Of a stretch of 64,000 nt of DNA, positions 36,479-44,923 are shown in pieces (the stretch's first letter is position 1; every line of letters starts with the position of its first letter). The notes beneath the pieces are model-generated. The model made no database searches. It saw nothing but the letters and a program-made list of their open reading frames with translations, and had not been told where the DNA came from. The stretch is taken from contig NZ_LS999839.1 in NCBI RefSeq assembly GCF_900564155.1, positions 4,461,097 through 4,525,096 of the forward strand. Reading direction: 5' to 3'. The position numbers and the translations under genes are program-made. The DNA is from Pedobacter schmidteae (GTDB taxonomy: Bacteria > Bacteroidota > Bacteroidia > Sphingobacteriales > Sphingobacteriaceae).

Positions 36479-38080
36479 ATGAAAACAAATATATTAACAA
36501 AATATAGCCTGAGTTTACTTGCCGCTATTGTATTAATGACCGGCTGTACCAAGGACTTTACCGATATCAACACGAACCCAATTGCATACGGGCCAAAAAG
36601 CTTTGACCCTAATTACACTTTAACCTCTGCTCAGCTAAACTATACCGGCAGCATCGACTTTGCCTTTGATACCTGGCGGGGAAACTTAATTTATGCTTCC
36701 ACAATGATGCAGGGCTTTTCAACCGTAGTAAGTTATTGGGCCGGCGATAAATATGCGTTAAACACAGATTATACAGGTGCATATTGGGGCTCTACATCTA
36801 CTACAGGGGCATATATTGAGCAGGTAAGGTTTATTTCAGATGTGGTAGAATACTCTAAGTCTGACCCTAAATTCAATAATGTGCATCAGATAGGACGCAT
36901 CTGGAAAGCATTGGTTTTTGCCCGCATTACTGACCTATACGGTGATTGCCCGTACAGCGAAGCTGGACTTTCCTATTACAACGGAATTTTGACTCCAAAA
37001 TATGATAGACAACAGGCCATTTATGCCGATCTGTTGAAGGAAGTTGATGAAGCTACCAATGCTTTGGTAGTAGGTGGTGATGCCGTGCGTGGTGATCTGA
37101 TTTATGGTGGTAATATTGATAAGTGGAAACGTTTTGGTAACTCCCTGCTACTGCGTTTGGCCATGCGATTGACCAAAATTGATGAAAACACCGCAAAAAC
37201 TTACGCCCAAAAGGTGGTTGGAAAAACCATGCTTGATAATAGTGACAATGCATTTATTAAACATGATTTGTCGGGTGCCAGGGTTACACAAAACAGAAAT
37301 AGCCAGGTATTAAATGGTGATGGCGGGCAGGAACATTATTATGTGAAATGGTCGAAAACATTTATCGACAGACTGAAAAATGCAAACGACCCACGATTGG
37401 GAAAAGTTGCCGTAACCAATCTTTTCCCTGTGCTGACATCAAAAGATCAAAACCCTAACTTTAATGCAACACCTGCTGTGCAGAAAGGAATGCCCAATGG
37501 CAAAGATTTGCTTGGCGTACCTGCTACGAATGTTACCCAAGATCCTAGTTATACTACTTTTGGTGACTATTCTTCACCAAATCCGGCCATGATTAAGAAG
37601 GATGGTATTGCTTTTATTTTAACCTATTCTGAAACCGAGTTTTTACTGGCCGAGGCCGCCCAGAGATGGGGGATTGGTGGTTCGGCTGCTGATCACTATA
37701 GGGAAGGGCTGGCTAAATCAATTACTTGCCTGGTACAATACGATCCTAGTCTGGAAGTAACTGATGCTGTAGCCAATGCCTATGCCAATGCCAACCCTTA
37801 TAACGCAGCTAATGGACTGGAAATGATCAATACACAATATTGGCTACATACCTGTACAACACTTGATTTTTACGAAACCTGGTGCAACTGGCGCAGAAGT
37901 GGTTTCCCGGTATTGACCCCTGTAAATCACAGAAATGGAGTAACCTCTGGAGTAATTCCCCGTCGTTTCCCATATCCACTGGCAGAGGCCGCCTCTAATG
38001 AAACCAATTATCGTGCAGCATCTGCGGCCGTTCCGGGAGGCGATAATTTAACCGGAAGAGTATGGTGGGATAAACCATAA
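36479..38080 (+). CDS. SusD/RagB-family nutrient-binding lipoprotein (SusD-like_2 type)
   Basis: A 533-residue surface lipoprotein (lipobox LMTGC, then TKDFTDINTNP). The DINTNP opening, GRIWKALVFARITDLYGDCPY, the RFGNSLLLRLAMRL helix and YSETEFLLAEAAQRWGIGG place it in the SusD_2-type branch that pairs with SusC proteins of this class. It lacks the usual MPIP...NPGY ending and finishes GGDNLTGRVWWDKP, as that branch often does. It is the last gene of the third sigma-controlled set and ends at a shared terminator hairpin. Confidence 0.92.
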   Translation: MKTNILTKYSLSLLAAIVLMTGCTKDFTDINTNPIAYGPKSFDPNYTLTSAQLNYTGSIDFAFDTWRGNLIYASTMMQGFSTVVSYWAGDKYALNTDYTGAYWGSTSTTGAYIEQVRFISDVVEYSKSDPKFNNVHQIGRIWKALVFARITDLYGDCPYSEAGLSYYNGILTPKYDRQQAIYADLLKEVDEATNALVVGGDAVRGDLIYGGNIDKWKRFGNSLLLRLAMRLTKIDENTAKTYAQKVVGKTMLDNSDNAFIKHDLSGARVTQNRNSQVLNGDGGQEHYYVKWSKTFIDRLKNANDPRLGKVAVTNLFPVLTSKDQNPNFNATPAVQKGMPNGKDLLGVPATNVTQDPSYTTFGDYSSPNPAMIKKDGIAFILTYSETEFLLAEAAQRWGIGGSAADHYREGLAKSITCLVQYDPSLEVTDAVANAYANANPYNAANGLEMINTQYWLHTCTTLDFYETWCNWRRSGFPVLTPVNHRNGVTSGVIPRRFPYPLAEAASNETNYRAASAAVPGGDNLTGRVWWDKP

Positions 38081-38108
38081 AACAAAATCAAACCGCTCTA
38101 TACATAAT

Positions 38109-38145
38109 AAAAAGGGTATTTCATCTGGTATGAAATGCCCTTTTT
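38109..38145. terminator. Bidirectional terminator overlapping a stop codon
   Basis: A 16-bp stem (AAAAAGGGTATTTCAT with its complement, one G-U pair, loop CTGGT) sits between convergent susD and kinase genes. Its right arm runs into the kinase stop codon. A/T ends give a U-run in both directions. Confidence 0.88.
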
Positions 38146-39199
38146 ATGAAGTTAATATACTGGCATAACTTGTCAATTCTGGTTCAGCTTTAATATATTC
38201 TTTTAACAAGGTAATTTGATTATTTGCCCTATTCAGGTTATGGCCTTCATACCTGGCACCATAATAAACATCATTCTGCAGATAATCGGCCAGAAAACGG
38301 ATGGCTTGCATATAAATAATGAATTTGCCCGAATAGGTAAAATACTGCTTCTCAGCCTCAGTCAGCACCTGCTGCATTTCTTCCATATAACCATCATAAA
38401 TGGCTTTAAAGAAATCCTGTCTCACCTCAATCTTACTAAAGTCTGTTTCTTCTTCACTTGCGGCACTTAAATAGGTCCTCATCATATCGCCTACATCACT
38501 TATAAAATAACCGGGCATCACAGTATCCAGATCAATTACACACAAACCTTTGTTATGCGCATCAAACAGAACATTGCTGATTTTTGTATCGTGATGGATC
38601 ACCCGCAAAGGGATATCAGGATGATTTAAAATTTCATGATAGGTATTTACAATTTCCTGATGTTCAATAATAAAACTAATTCCATCGGCGGCCTTTGTTA
38701 AGCGCTCGGCCGAGGCCTGGCTACAAGCCGTGGTAAATTGATCATATCTAAGTATCAGATTATGGAAATTCGGGATGGTGATATTTAATTCATCCGCTTT
38801 AAAACCATTCAGGATTCTCGAGAATTTTCCAAACTGCTTTGCTGCTTCGTAGGCTTCCTCTCTTTTACTTAACACATTAAGAGAAGTAGATCCTTCTACA
38901 AAAGGGAACAAGCGATAATAACTACCTTCAATATGCAACAACGAATCACCATTTGGGGCAATAACGGGAGAAACAAATAAATAATCAGGATTTTCGGTAC
39001 TTAAATATTTTCTAAGCAAAGAAAAATTGTGATCAATATCAGCAGGTTTTTTAAATACCTCACTATTTACCTTCTGTAAAATGTAGTTTTTATTGTCGGC
39101 ACTAACTTTCCAGGTATGATTAATCAGGCCATCACCAAATTGTTGAACAATTGCCCGATCAGGGTCGAGACCATAGATGCTTAAAATATTTTCGAACAT
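38144..39199 (-). CDS. APH-fold sugar kinase, N-acetylhexosamine 1-kinase-like
   Basis: A 351-residue kinase of the aminoglycoside-phosphotransferase fold. Motifs: N-lobe GDGLINHTWKVSADNKNYILQKVN, catalytic loop RVIHHDTKISNVLFD (Asp general base and Asn for Mg), and DLDT as the second metal site. Length and fold fit bifidobacterial NahK-type N-acetylhexosamine 1-kinases better than antibiotic-resistance enzymes. The neighbours support this: a LacI regulator and a GH109 alpha-N-acetylgalactosaminidase share its CAAACGTTTG operator. Its own copy lies 61 bp upstream of the start. Substrate specificity is inference. Confidence 0.75.
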   Translation of the reverse strand: MFENILSIYGLDPDRAIVQQFGDGLINHTWKVSADNKNYILQKVNSEVFKKPADIDHNFSLLRKYLSTENPDYLFVSPVIAPNGDSLLHIEGSYYRLFPFVEGSTSLNVLSKREEAYEAAKQFGKFSRILNGFKADELNITIPNFHNLILRYDQFTTACSQASAERLTKAADGISFIIEHQEIVNTYHEILNHPDIPLRVIHHDTKISNVLFDAHNKGLCVIDLDTVMPGYFISDVGDMMRTYLSAASEEETDFSKIEVRQDFFKAIYDGYMEEMQQVLTEAEKQYFTYSGKFIIYMQAIRFLADYLQNDVYYGARYEGHNLNRANNQITLLKEYIKAEPELTSYASILTS

Positions 39200-39259
39200 G
39201 TGTTTATTTGTAGTCGTTGATAAACCAAACTTAAATATTTAAGTAGGTAAAAACCTGTG

Positions 39260-39269
39260 CAAACGTTTG
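39260..39269. promoter_or_regulatory. LacI-type operator CAAACGTTTG (site 1)
   Basis: Exact palindrome in a longer GCAAACGTTTGC, lying in the 77-bp gap between lacI and the kinase gene, 61 bp upstream of the kinase ATG. Identical cores occur upstream of lacI and of the GH109 gene. Confidence 0.8.
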
Positions 39270-39276
39270 CGCGAAA

Positions 39277-40299
39277 TTACTTATGAGCGCTTAAAACCAG
39301 CTCTGATTCTACTACAACATTAAAAAATGCCTGTTCCGTTCCCGATTCATTGCGGGGTTTGTTGATGAGGTCTATCAGGATATCCGCTGCCTTTTTACCC
39401 TGTTTGTATGGAAACTGCTCGACAGATGCAATCGGAGTATGATCCATATAATTAATAATAGGCAAGTTGGCATAGCTCACAAAATCAATATCCTGAAGCT
39501 GTAGGGATTTGGCGTATCGCATGGCAAACAAAGCCACATAATCATTAAAAGTAACCATGGCGGTAGGCTTACGGCGGTGGTGGAGCAATGTGTCCATAGC
39601 CGCAATTGTGCCGTCTTCCGACAAATCGCACCCAACAAGTAAAGAAGGATCAAACTTTAACCGGTTTGCCGTCATTGCCCTGATATACCCTTCTTTTCTT
39701 TCATGACTTGCCACCAATGTACCAGGCCCGTTGATCATGCCAATGCTGCGATGTCCTTTTTTTAGCAAAAAATTTACTGCCTCAAAAGTTCCGGTTTCCA
39801 GATTGGAACTTACGTAATGAATATCTTTAATAGGAGGGATGCGATCAAAAAACACAACAGGTATATTTAATTTCCGGAATACCTCAAAATGTTCATATGT
39901 ACTGGTGGTTTTAGATACGGAAACCAGCAGTCCGTCTACCCGCTGCGTCTTCATTTTCGCAACCAAAAGCTTCTCTCTTTCAGCATCGTCATGCGATTGA
40001 GCTAATAAAACCGTGTAATTCCTTTTATAAGCAACATCTTCTATGCCGCTTATTGCAGCCGAAAAGAAAGACTCCGACAACTCGGGCAACACCACTCCAA
40101 TTACAAAAGATTTACCATGCAAAAATTGTATCGCTTTTTGATTGGGCTCATAGTTCATTTCGGCAGCCAGTTTCTTTACCCTCATTTTTGTGGTAAGGCC
40201 GATACTTGAATGGTCATTTAATGCCCTTGATACCGTAGACACAGAAATCTTCAGTATCTTGGCTATTTCCTTAATGGTAGTTGGTTTATCCGGTATCAT
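39277..40299 (-). CDS. LacI-family transcriptional regulator
   Basis: A repressor of 340 residues from the ATG at 40299 (the longer frame starts at TTG). It has an N-terminal helix-turn-helix (TIKEIAKILKISVSTVSRALND) and hinge (EMNYEPNQKAIQFLHGKSFVIGVVLPEL). The periplasmic-binding-protein-like sensor contains DGLLVSVSKTT, VVFFDRIPP and a C-terminal QFPYKQGKKAADILIDLI. It probably regulates the kinase (downstream, same strand) and the divergent GH109 gene, because all three promoter regions carry CAAACGTTTG, a typical CG-centred LacI-type site. Effector unknown, perhaps an N-acetylhexosamine or its phosphate. Confidence 0.93.
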   Translation of the reverse strand: MIPDKPTTIKEIAKILKISVSTVSRALNDHSSIGLTTKMRVKKLAAEMNYEPNQKAIQFLHGKSFVIGVVLPELSESFFSAAISGIEDVAYKRNYTVLLAQSHDDAEREKLLVAKMKTQRVDGLLVSVSKTTSTYEHFEVFRKLNIPVVFFDRIPPIKDIHYVSSNLETGTFEAVNFLLKKGHRSIGMINGPGTLVASHERKEGYIRAMTANRLKFDPSLLVGCDLSEDGTIAAMDTLLHHRRKPTAMVTFNDYVALFAMRYAKSLQLQDIDFVSYANLPIINYMDHTPIASVEQFPYKQGKKAADILIDLINKPRNESGTEQAFFNVVVESELVLSAHK

Positions 40300-40385
40300 G
40301 CTCAAATATTGAAATAAACTTTAACATTTCATTAAAAATTCAATAGCATTTTATACAATCCTCCCAAAATCAGACAAAAACGACG

Positions 40386-40395
40386 CAAACGTTTG
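40386..40395. promoter_or_regulatory. LacI-type operator CAAACGTTTG (site 2)
   Basis: Exact core in a nearly perfect 20-bp palindrome (40381-40400, CGACGCAAACGTTTGTGTCG, symmetric at 18 of 20 bases), 87 bp upstream of the lacI start. Its position suggests autoregulation. Confidence 0.8.
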
Positions 40396-40605
40396 TGTCG
40401 GCTACCGTCCTGTTAACGGTCACAATTCAACATTTCTAACTGATAGACATATCTGACAAAAGCTAACTTATCTTAATTTATTTCAGCGCTTCATTTGAGT
40501 AACAAATTCATCACCCTGATCAAAGTAAAAATTTACAGTTGAAAGTCAGATTGAAGCCAAAGATAGAGCTACACGCATCATCACACGTCAAAATAGCGGC
40601 AATAT

Positions 40606-40615
40606 CAAACGTTTG
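40606..40615. promoter_or_regulatory. LacI-type operator CAAACGTTTG (site 3)
   Basis: Exact core 130 bp upstream of the GH109 start and 220 bp from site 2, a spacing that would allow looping by a tetrameric repressor (inference). Confidence 0.75.
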
Positions 40616-40744
40616 CGTTCAATTTTTTAAGATTTATTAATCAGGTTAACTGGATTGTTCTATAACTTGGAAACATAATTCGTTACCTACTGAAAAAATA
40701 TATAGGTTAGTATAACTGAACTTACAAAATGAACCAAACACAAT

Positions 40745-42097
40745 ATGAACAGAAGAGAATTTGTTAAAAACAGCAGTATAACCGCTGCTGCTGCAACCGT
40801 TTTACCCGGAGGCTCCTTATTTGCTGCAACAGGAGCAGATAAAATTAAAGTGGCAATGATAGGCGTAGGGCTACGCGGACAAAACCATTTAAATTTATTG
40901 CTAAAAAGAGCCGACGTTGACCTTGTTGCCATATGTGATATAGACGACCGGATGCTGACTTCAGCAAAGGCGATGATTAGCAAAAGTGGTAAACCCATGC
41001 CAAAAATATTTACAGGCGATGATTATTCCTGGAAAAAAATGCTGGAAACCAAAGGCTTGCAAGCTATTGTTATAGCCACACCATGGGAATGGCATAAAGA
41101 AATGATCATTAAGTCTATAGAATCTGGACTCAAATATGTGGCTTCCGAAGTTATGATAGGTATTACCTTGCAGGATCATTGGGATGTAGTTCAGGCGGCT
41201 GAAAAATATAATGCACATGTAATGATGCTTGAAAATGTTTGCTATCGCAGAGATGTTATGGCAGCCTTAAATATGGTTAGACAAGGTGTATTTGGCGAAA
41301 TTCTTCATTTACAAGGAGGCTATCAGCACGATTTGAGAGAGGTTAAATTTAACGACGGCGTAAAACCATATGGAGGAGGTGTAGAATTTGGTGAAAAAGG
41401 ATTTTCTGAAGCTCGTTGGAGAACCAACCACTCTGTGCATCGCAATGGCGATCTTTACCCTACACATGGCATTGGCCCGGTAGCCAACTGCATCAATATC
41501 AACAGGGGTAACAAATTCCTGAAATTAAACTCCTTTGCAACAAAATCCAGAGGATTACATAACTATATTGTAGCCAATGGGGGAGAAAACCATCCGAATG
41601 CAAAAGTTAATTTCCGACTTGGTGATATTGTAACCACCACCATCGATTGCGCTAACGGTGAAACCATCATTTTGCAACATGACACTAATCTCCCAAGACC
41701 TTATTCATTAGGCTTCAGAGTTCAGGGGACTAAAGGCTTGTGGATGGATCTAAATAAAAGCATATATGTTGAAGGAGAGAGTAAACCACATCAATGGGAT
41801 AATCAGGATAAATGGCTCGAAAAATACGATCATCCGCTATGGAAAAAATATGGTAATGATGCTCAGGGTGCAGGTCATGGCGGTATGGACTTCTTTGTTA
41901 TACATGCTTTTATTGAAGCAGCAAAACGAAATCAGCCTACGCCAATGGATGTCTATGATGCAGCCGCCTGGAGCGCCATCACGCCACTTAGCGAGCAGTC
42001 TATAGAATTGGGCAACGAAACTATTGATTTCCCGGACTTTACAAGCGGAAAATGGATGTCGAGAAAACCTATTTTTGCATTAAATGATGATTACTAA
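40745..42097 (+). CDS. GH109-like NAD-dependent alpha-N-acetylgalactosaminidase (Gfo/Idh/MocA fold)
   Basis: A 450-residue exported enzyme. The Tat-type signal MNRREFVKNS with an Ala-rich segment suggests folding with bound NAD before export. The Rossmann motif is VAMIGVGLRGQNHLN. Signatures I know from GH109 are present: MLENVCYRRDVMAALNMVRQ, HLQGGYQHDLREVKFN and GDLYPTHGIGPVANC with the catalytic-region Tyr and His. GH109 removes terminal alpha-GalNAc by an NAD-dependent elimination-type mechanism. Context with a NahK-like kinase and LacI regulator supports GalNAc use. A general oxidoreductase role is less likely but not excluded. Confidence 0.87.
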   Translation: MNRREFVKNSSITAAAATVLPGGSLFAATGADKIKVAMIGVGLRGQNHLNLLLKRADVDLVAICDIDDRMLTSAKAMISKSGKPMPKIFTGDDYSWKKMLETKGLQAIVIATPWEWHKEMIIKSIESGLKYVASEVMIGITLQDHWDVVQAAEKYNAHVMMLENVCYRRDVMAALNMVRQGVFGEILHLQGGYQHDLREVKFNDGVKPYGGGVEFGEKGFSEARWRTNHSVHRNGDLYPTHGIGPVANCININRGNKFLKLNSFATKSRGLHNYIVANGGENHPNAKVNFRLGDIVTTTIDCANGETIILQHDTNLPRPYSLGFRVQGTKGLWMDLNKSIYVEGESKPHQWDNQDKWLEKYDHPLWKKYGNDAQGAGHGGMDFFVIHAFIEAAKRNQPTPMDVYDAAAWSAITPLSEQSIELGNETIDFPDFTSGKWMSRKPIFALNDDY

Positions 42098-42131
42098 AGA
42101 TATTTAAATAAGTTAATTCCATCTTGCAATA

Positions 42132-42169
42132 GACAAAGCCCTGCATTTTAACTCCGCAGGGCTTTTGTC
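42132..42169 (+). terminator. Intrinsic terminator after GH109 gene
   Basis: GACAAAGCCCTGC pairs with GCAGGGCTTTTGTC (one bulge), followed by ATTTTTAC. It begins 35 bp past the stop. Confidence 0.88.
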
Positions 42170-42241
42170 ATTTTTACACATAATACTGTCCAAAAATGCA
42201 AGTGTTAACATTAACTTAACATTGAATCCGCATCTTTGTGC

Positions 42242-42451
42242 ATGTTTATAAATATTCTGGCGATTACATTTGTGCTGTTCGCATTGGTTGCAGCATTTAA
42301 GATGGATAATTTTTTACAAGGGTTTTTATTTATCCTGGCATTGTTCGTGGTATCTGGCGTCCTCTTCTTATTTATTTCTTTTCCAGGCCTTTCGGGTCTT
42401 TCGGTTGCTATTATAATGGCTGCATTCATTTTCAGACAAACAAAAAAGTAG
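42242..42451 (+). CDS. Small membrane protein of unknown function
   Basis: A 69-residue, strongly hydrophobic protein starting at the ATG at 42242. Two to three membrane helices are likely: NILAITFVLFALVAAF, LFILALFVVSGVLFLFI and LSVAIIMAAFIF. The tail is RQTKK. No family is recognised. It stands between the GH109 terminator and the HTH gene. A TCTTTG stretch resembling a -7 element lies just before the start, so the transcript would have almost no leader. Coding is plausible but unproven. Confidence 0.5.
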   Translation: MFINILAITFVLFALVAAFKMDNFLQGFLFILALFVVSGVLFLFISFPGLSGLSVAIIMAAFIFRQTKK

Positions 42452-42676
42452 CTACAATTCGTTGCTCAACAGTATTTTACACTATTTTTCTTACGAAGAA
42501 TTTTGTATAGTAGCAATAAATATGGCTAAAATAATTATCTAAAAAATAATTATTTTAATCAAAAATGCACTATACAGCGTTTTATTTCACAATATTATAA
42601 GAATATTACAATATTTTATTAAATAATTCTTAATTTTATTATGTTATAAAGTTCACAAAAATATACTTCGTAAATT

Positions 42677-43006
42677 ATGAAAACTTTAGGTGAAAAATTC
42701 AGAATCTTACGTCAGAAAAAAGGGGTTAACCAAAAGGCCATGGCCGACTTATTGGAAATTTCGATCCCGGCGTATTCAAAGTTGGAAACAGGAATTACCG
42801 ATCCAAATTTTAGCAGAATAAATCAAATAGCACAGGTACACGACCTGACTCTAAGAGAGTTTTTGGATGTAGGAGAAGAGGGGGCTAGCGAACAGGAGCA
42901 AGTAGTTAAACAACTAAAAGAAAAGATCAATCAGTTAGAAAATTCTGTGATCAGGCTACAAAGTAAGCTCATAGACTTATACGATAGAGATGAGCAGAAC
43001 AAGTAA
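42677..43006 (+). CDS. XRE-family HTH regulator with coiled-coil tail
   Basis: A 109-residue protein. The N-terminal helix-turn-helix (FRILRQKKGVNQKAMADLLEISIPAYSKLETG) is of the Cro/C1 (XRE) class. Residues about 75-105 form a heptad-like coiled coil (VKQLKEKINQLENSVIRLQS) that would mediate dimerisation. There is no sensor domain. The 225-bp region before it is extremely AT-rich. It is not next to an obvious target; the following genes are convergent kdgA and kdgK. Target unknown. Confidence 0.85.
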   Translation: MKTLGEKFRILRQKKGVNQKAMADLLEISIPAYSKLETGITDPNFSRINQIAQVHDLTLREFLDVGEEGASEQEQVVKQLKEKINQLENSVIRLQSKLIDLYDRDEQNK

Positions 43007-43040
43007 GTTTAAAGAACCTATAGTTATTCTTTAAACTTAC
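43003..43040. terminator. Stem-loop between convergent HTH and kdgA genes
   Basis: Perfect 14-bp arms (GTAAGTTTAAAGAA and its complement) with a 10-nt loop. The left arm contains the HTH gene's stop codon, and the right arm ends 14 bp from the kdgA stop. No long U-run follows, so it may be a processing or stabilising structure. Confidence 0.6.
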
Positions 43041-43054
43041 CTTAAGTGATGTTA

Positions 43055-43705
43055 TTATCTGTTCACCATTTTTATCAATAGCTGACAACGTTCAGTTAAC
43101 CATTCATAACCAGTTGCATTTTCTGGTTGCTGAAATAGTTTCGAACCAAATCCCAAAGCCGTAACCCCCGCATTTAACCAATTGTCTATATTCTCTTTAT
43201 TTACATCAACCCCACCAGTTGGCATAAATTTAAGGTTCGGAAACAAAGGTTTAATTGCTTTTAAAAAGCCTATCCCCAAAGTATCACCAGGAAAAAGTTT
43301 AACTAAAGGTGCACCAAGTTCTTCAGCAAGGTTAATCTCCGTTGGTGTCATACATCCGGGGATCCATAGTGTATTATGTGTCGCCGTCACCTCAGCCAAT
43401 TCGGCCTTCACAATCGGACTCACAATGAAATCGGCTCCAAGTTTAATATACGCCTCAGCCTGCTCAACTGTTTTTATGGTTCCAATACCCAGCTGCATAT
43501 CTCCAAAGTGTTCATCTCTGTATGCCAGCAAGGCTTTGAAATTTTCGGGTGCCTGAGCTCCTCTGTTTGTAAATTCAAAAACCCTTATGCCACCGGCATA
43601 ACTAGCCTTTAAGACATCTATACAGGTTTGTACATTTTCGTTATAATAAACCGGAATAACGGGATAGTCTTGAATAACTTTTAAAGGATCTGTTTTTATT
43701 TTCAT
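43055..43705 (-). CDS. kdgA: 2-dehydro-3-deoxy-phosphogluconate (KDPG) aldolase
   Basis: Class I aldolase splitting KDPG into pyruvate and glyceraldehyde-3-phosphate (also 4-hydroxy-2-oxoglutarate in some members). At 216 residues it is the usual size. Motifs: VIPVYYNENVQTCIDVLKA, FEFTNRG with the catalytic Glu, the LGIGTIKTVEQAEAYIKLGADFIVSP segment, and the Schiff-base lysine in APLVKLFPGDTLG. The phosphate-binding MPTGGVDVNKENIDNWLNAG follows. It lies 49 bp downstream of kdgK on the same strand, forming the lower hexuronate pathway. Confidence 0.95.
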   Translation of the reverse strand: MKIKTDPLKVIQDYPVIPVYYNENVQTCIDVLKASYAGGIRVFEFTNRGAQAPENFKALLAYRDEHFGDMQLGIGTIKTVEQAEAYIKLGADFIVSPIVKAELAEVTATHNTLWIPGCMTPTEINLAEELGAPLVKLFPGDTLGIGFLKAIKPLFPNLKFMPTGGVDVNKENIDNWLNAGVTALGFGSKLFQQPENATGYEWLTERCQLLIKMVNR

Positions 43706-43754
43706 CTGTATATGGTTATTTATATCGTTACAAGCTTATTATTTATAATTGAAC

Positions 43755-44750
43755 CTAGATTGCACCATCACCGAAATCGCCTTTCACAAAAAGTTTCTGA
43801 TAGCCCGATGAGGTCGCTTTTCTTATAATTTCATCTCCATTTGTACTGGTCGAGAGCCCATAAATCAAACCTGCCATAAAAGCATCACCACTACCAATTC
43901 TATCTACCACTTCATGGGTTTCAAATACCTCAGAGATATAATTGTTGTCGCGGGTATGGTAGGTTCCATAGAAAAGGTTATGCTTTGGATTGTCCATAAA
44001 CCTGAATGTATTAGCAATGTGTTTGCATTGAGGAAAACGGTCGAAAACAGCATTAGCTGATGCATTGGCATGTATAGTATAGGTATCAACGCTGGTTTGC
44101 CTGTTTAAATTTTCGTCCACCGGTACACCTAGCATCTTATTTACAGCCCAGATATTTCCCATAATCACATCACAATAAGCCACCAATTCAGGCATCACCT
44201 CAATAGGTTGTTTACCATAATCCCAAAGTCTGCTCCTGTAATTCAGGTCTACGGATATTTTTAATCCTTTGGCCTTTGCCGCAACCAGGGCCTCTTTACA
44301 AACTGCAGCCATATTTTCGTTCAGGGCAGGAGTAAGGGCCGTCCAGTGAAACCAGGTGTGACCATCCAAAACTTTATCCCAATCCACTGTACCAGGTTTA
44401 AGACTGCTAAAGGACGAGAACTTTCTGTCATAAACAACCTCTCCACTCGTCAACCCATTTGCGGACAATAGAAAATACAAGCCCAATCTGCTTCCCTGCA
44501 GTAAAGTTTTGCTGGTATTTACCCCCAATCCTTGTAAAGATTGAAGTGCATTGGCAGCCAGTGCATTGTCGGGCACACAACTTACATACGAACATGGGAT
44601 TCCCCATTGGCCTAAGGAAGCGGAAACATTAGCTTCGGAGCCTCCGGGAAATAAAGAAACAGTGTGGTTCTTAGAAATAAATTGATCTTCGGCCGAACTA
44701 AACCGCAGTAAAAGCTCACCAAATACCAATATGTTTTCTTGATTTAGCAT
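43755..44750 (-). CDS. kdgK: 2-keto-3-deoxygluconate kinase (PfkB family)
   Basis: Phosphorylates KDG to KDPG. I take the ATG at 44750 (MLNQENILVFGE), since the longer frame begins at TTG; the product is 331 residues. PfkB signatures: LFPGGSEANVSASLGQWGIP near the N-terminus and the C-terminal catalytic VDRIGSGDAFMAGLIYGL, where the Asp of GDAF is the general base. Sugar-acid specificity is inferred from its position before kdgA and divergent from the UxuB-like and uxuA genes. The promoter region it shares with the SDR gene contains the candidate hexuronate operator. Confidence 0.9.
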   Translation of the reverse strand: MLNQENILVFGELLLRFSSAEDQFISKNHTVSLFPGGSEANVSASLGQWGIPCSYVSCVPDNALAANALQSLQGLGVNTSKTLLQGSRLGLYFLLSANGLTSGEVVYDRKFSSFSSLKPGTVDWDKVLDGHTWFHWTALTPALNENMAAVCKEALVAAKAKGLKISVDLNYRSRLWDYGKQPIEVMPELVAYCDVIMGNIWAVNKMLGVPVDENLNRQTSVDTYTIHANASANAVFDRFPQCKHIANTFRFMDNPKHNLFYGTYHTRDNNYISEVFETHEVVDRIGSGDAFMAGLIYGLSTSTNGDEIIRKATSSGYQKLFVKGDFGDGAI

Positions 44751-44829
44751 ATATTTATGGATTTCAGATTGCAATAATACAGGTTCTGACAATTAAATAG
44801 AAGTAAAGTAATTTATTTAATAAATTTCA

Positions 44830-44844
44830 AACGATTTCGTAAAT
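44830..44844 (+). promoter_or_regulatory. Candidate hexuronate operator AACGATTTCGTAAAT
   Basis: Matches 14 of 15 bases of the site at 27326-27340 before the hexuronate-type transporter. The core ACGATTTCGT has ACGA/TCGT arms. It lies between the divergent kdgK and UxuB-like genes, 80 to 95 bp from each start. Confidence 0.55.
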
Positions 44845-44923
44845 TTTTAATTCAGAATATGGTCCTGAGCAATTAAATTTCAGTAACATTGATAGAATTA
44901 ATGAACCGGATTAAATAGAAAGT

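Larger units (their letters stand above)
40300..40744. other. Divergent promoter region with two operators
   Basis: This 445-bp gap between divergent lacI and the GH109 gene holds two CAAACGTTTG palindromes (40386-40395 and 40606-40615). It is AT-rich, and I see no credible small gene. A TAACTTGG close to the Bacteroidota -7 element (TAnnTTTG) lies near 40664, about 50 bp after the second operator and ahead of the GH109 gene. Confidence 0.6.

Noticed and set aside
42211-42429. 72-residue minus-strand frame opposite the small membrane protein
   Set aside because: The plus-strand frame has a convincing membrane pattern; the opposite one is charged and patternless.
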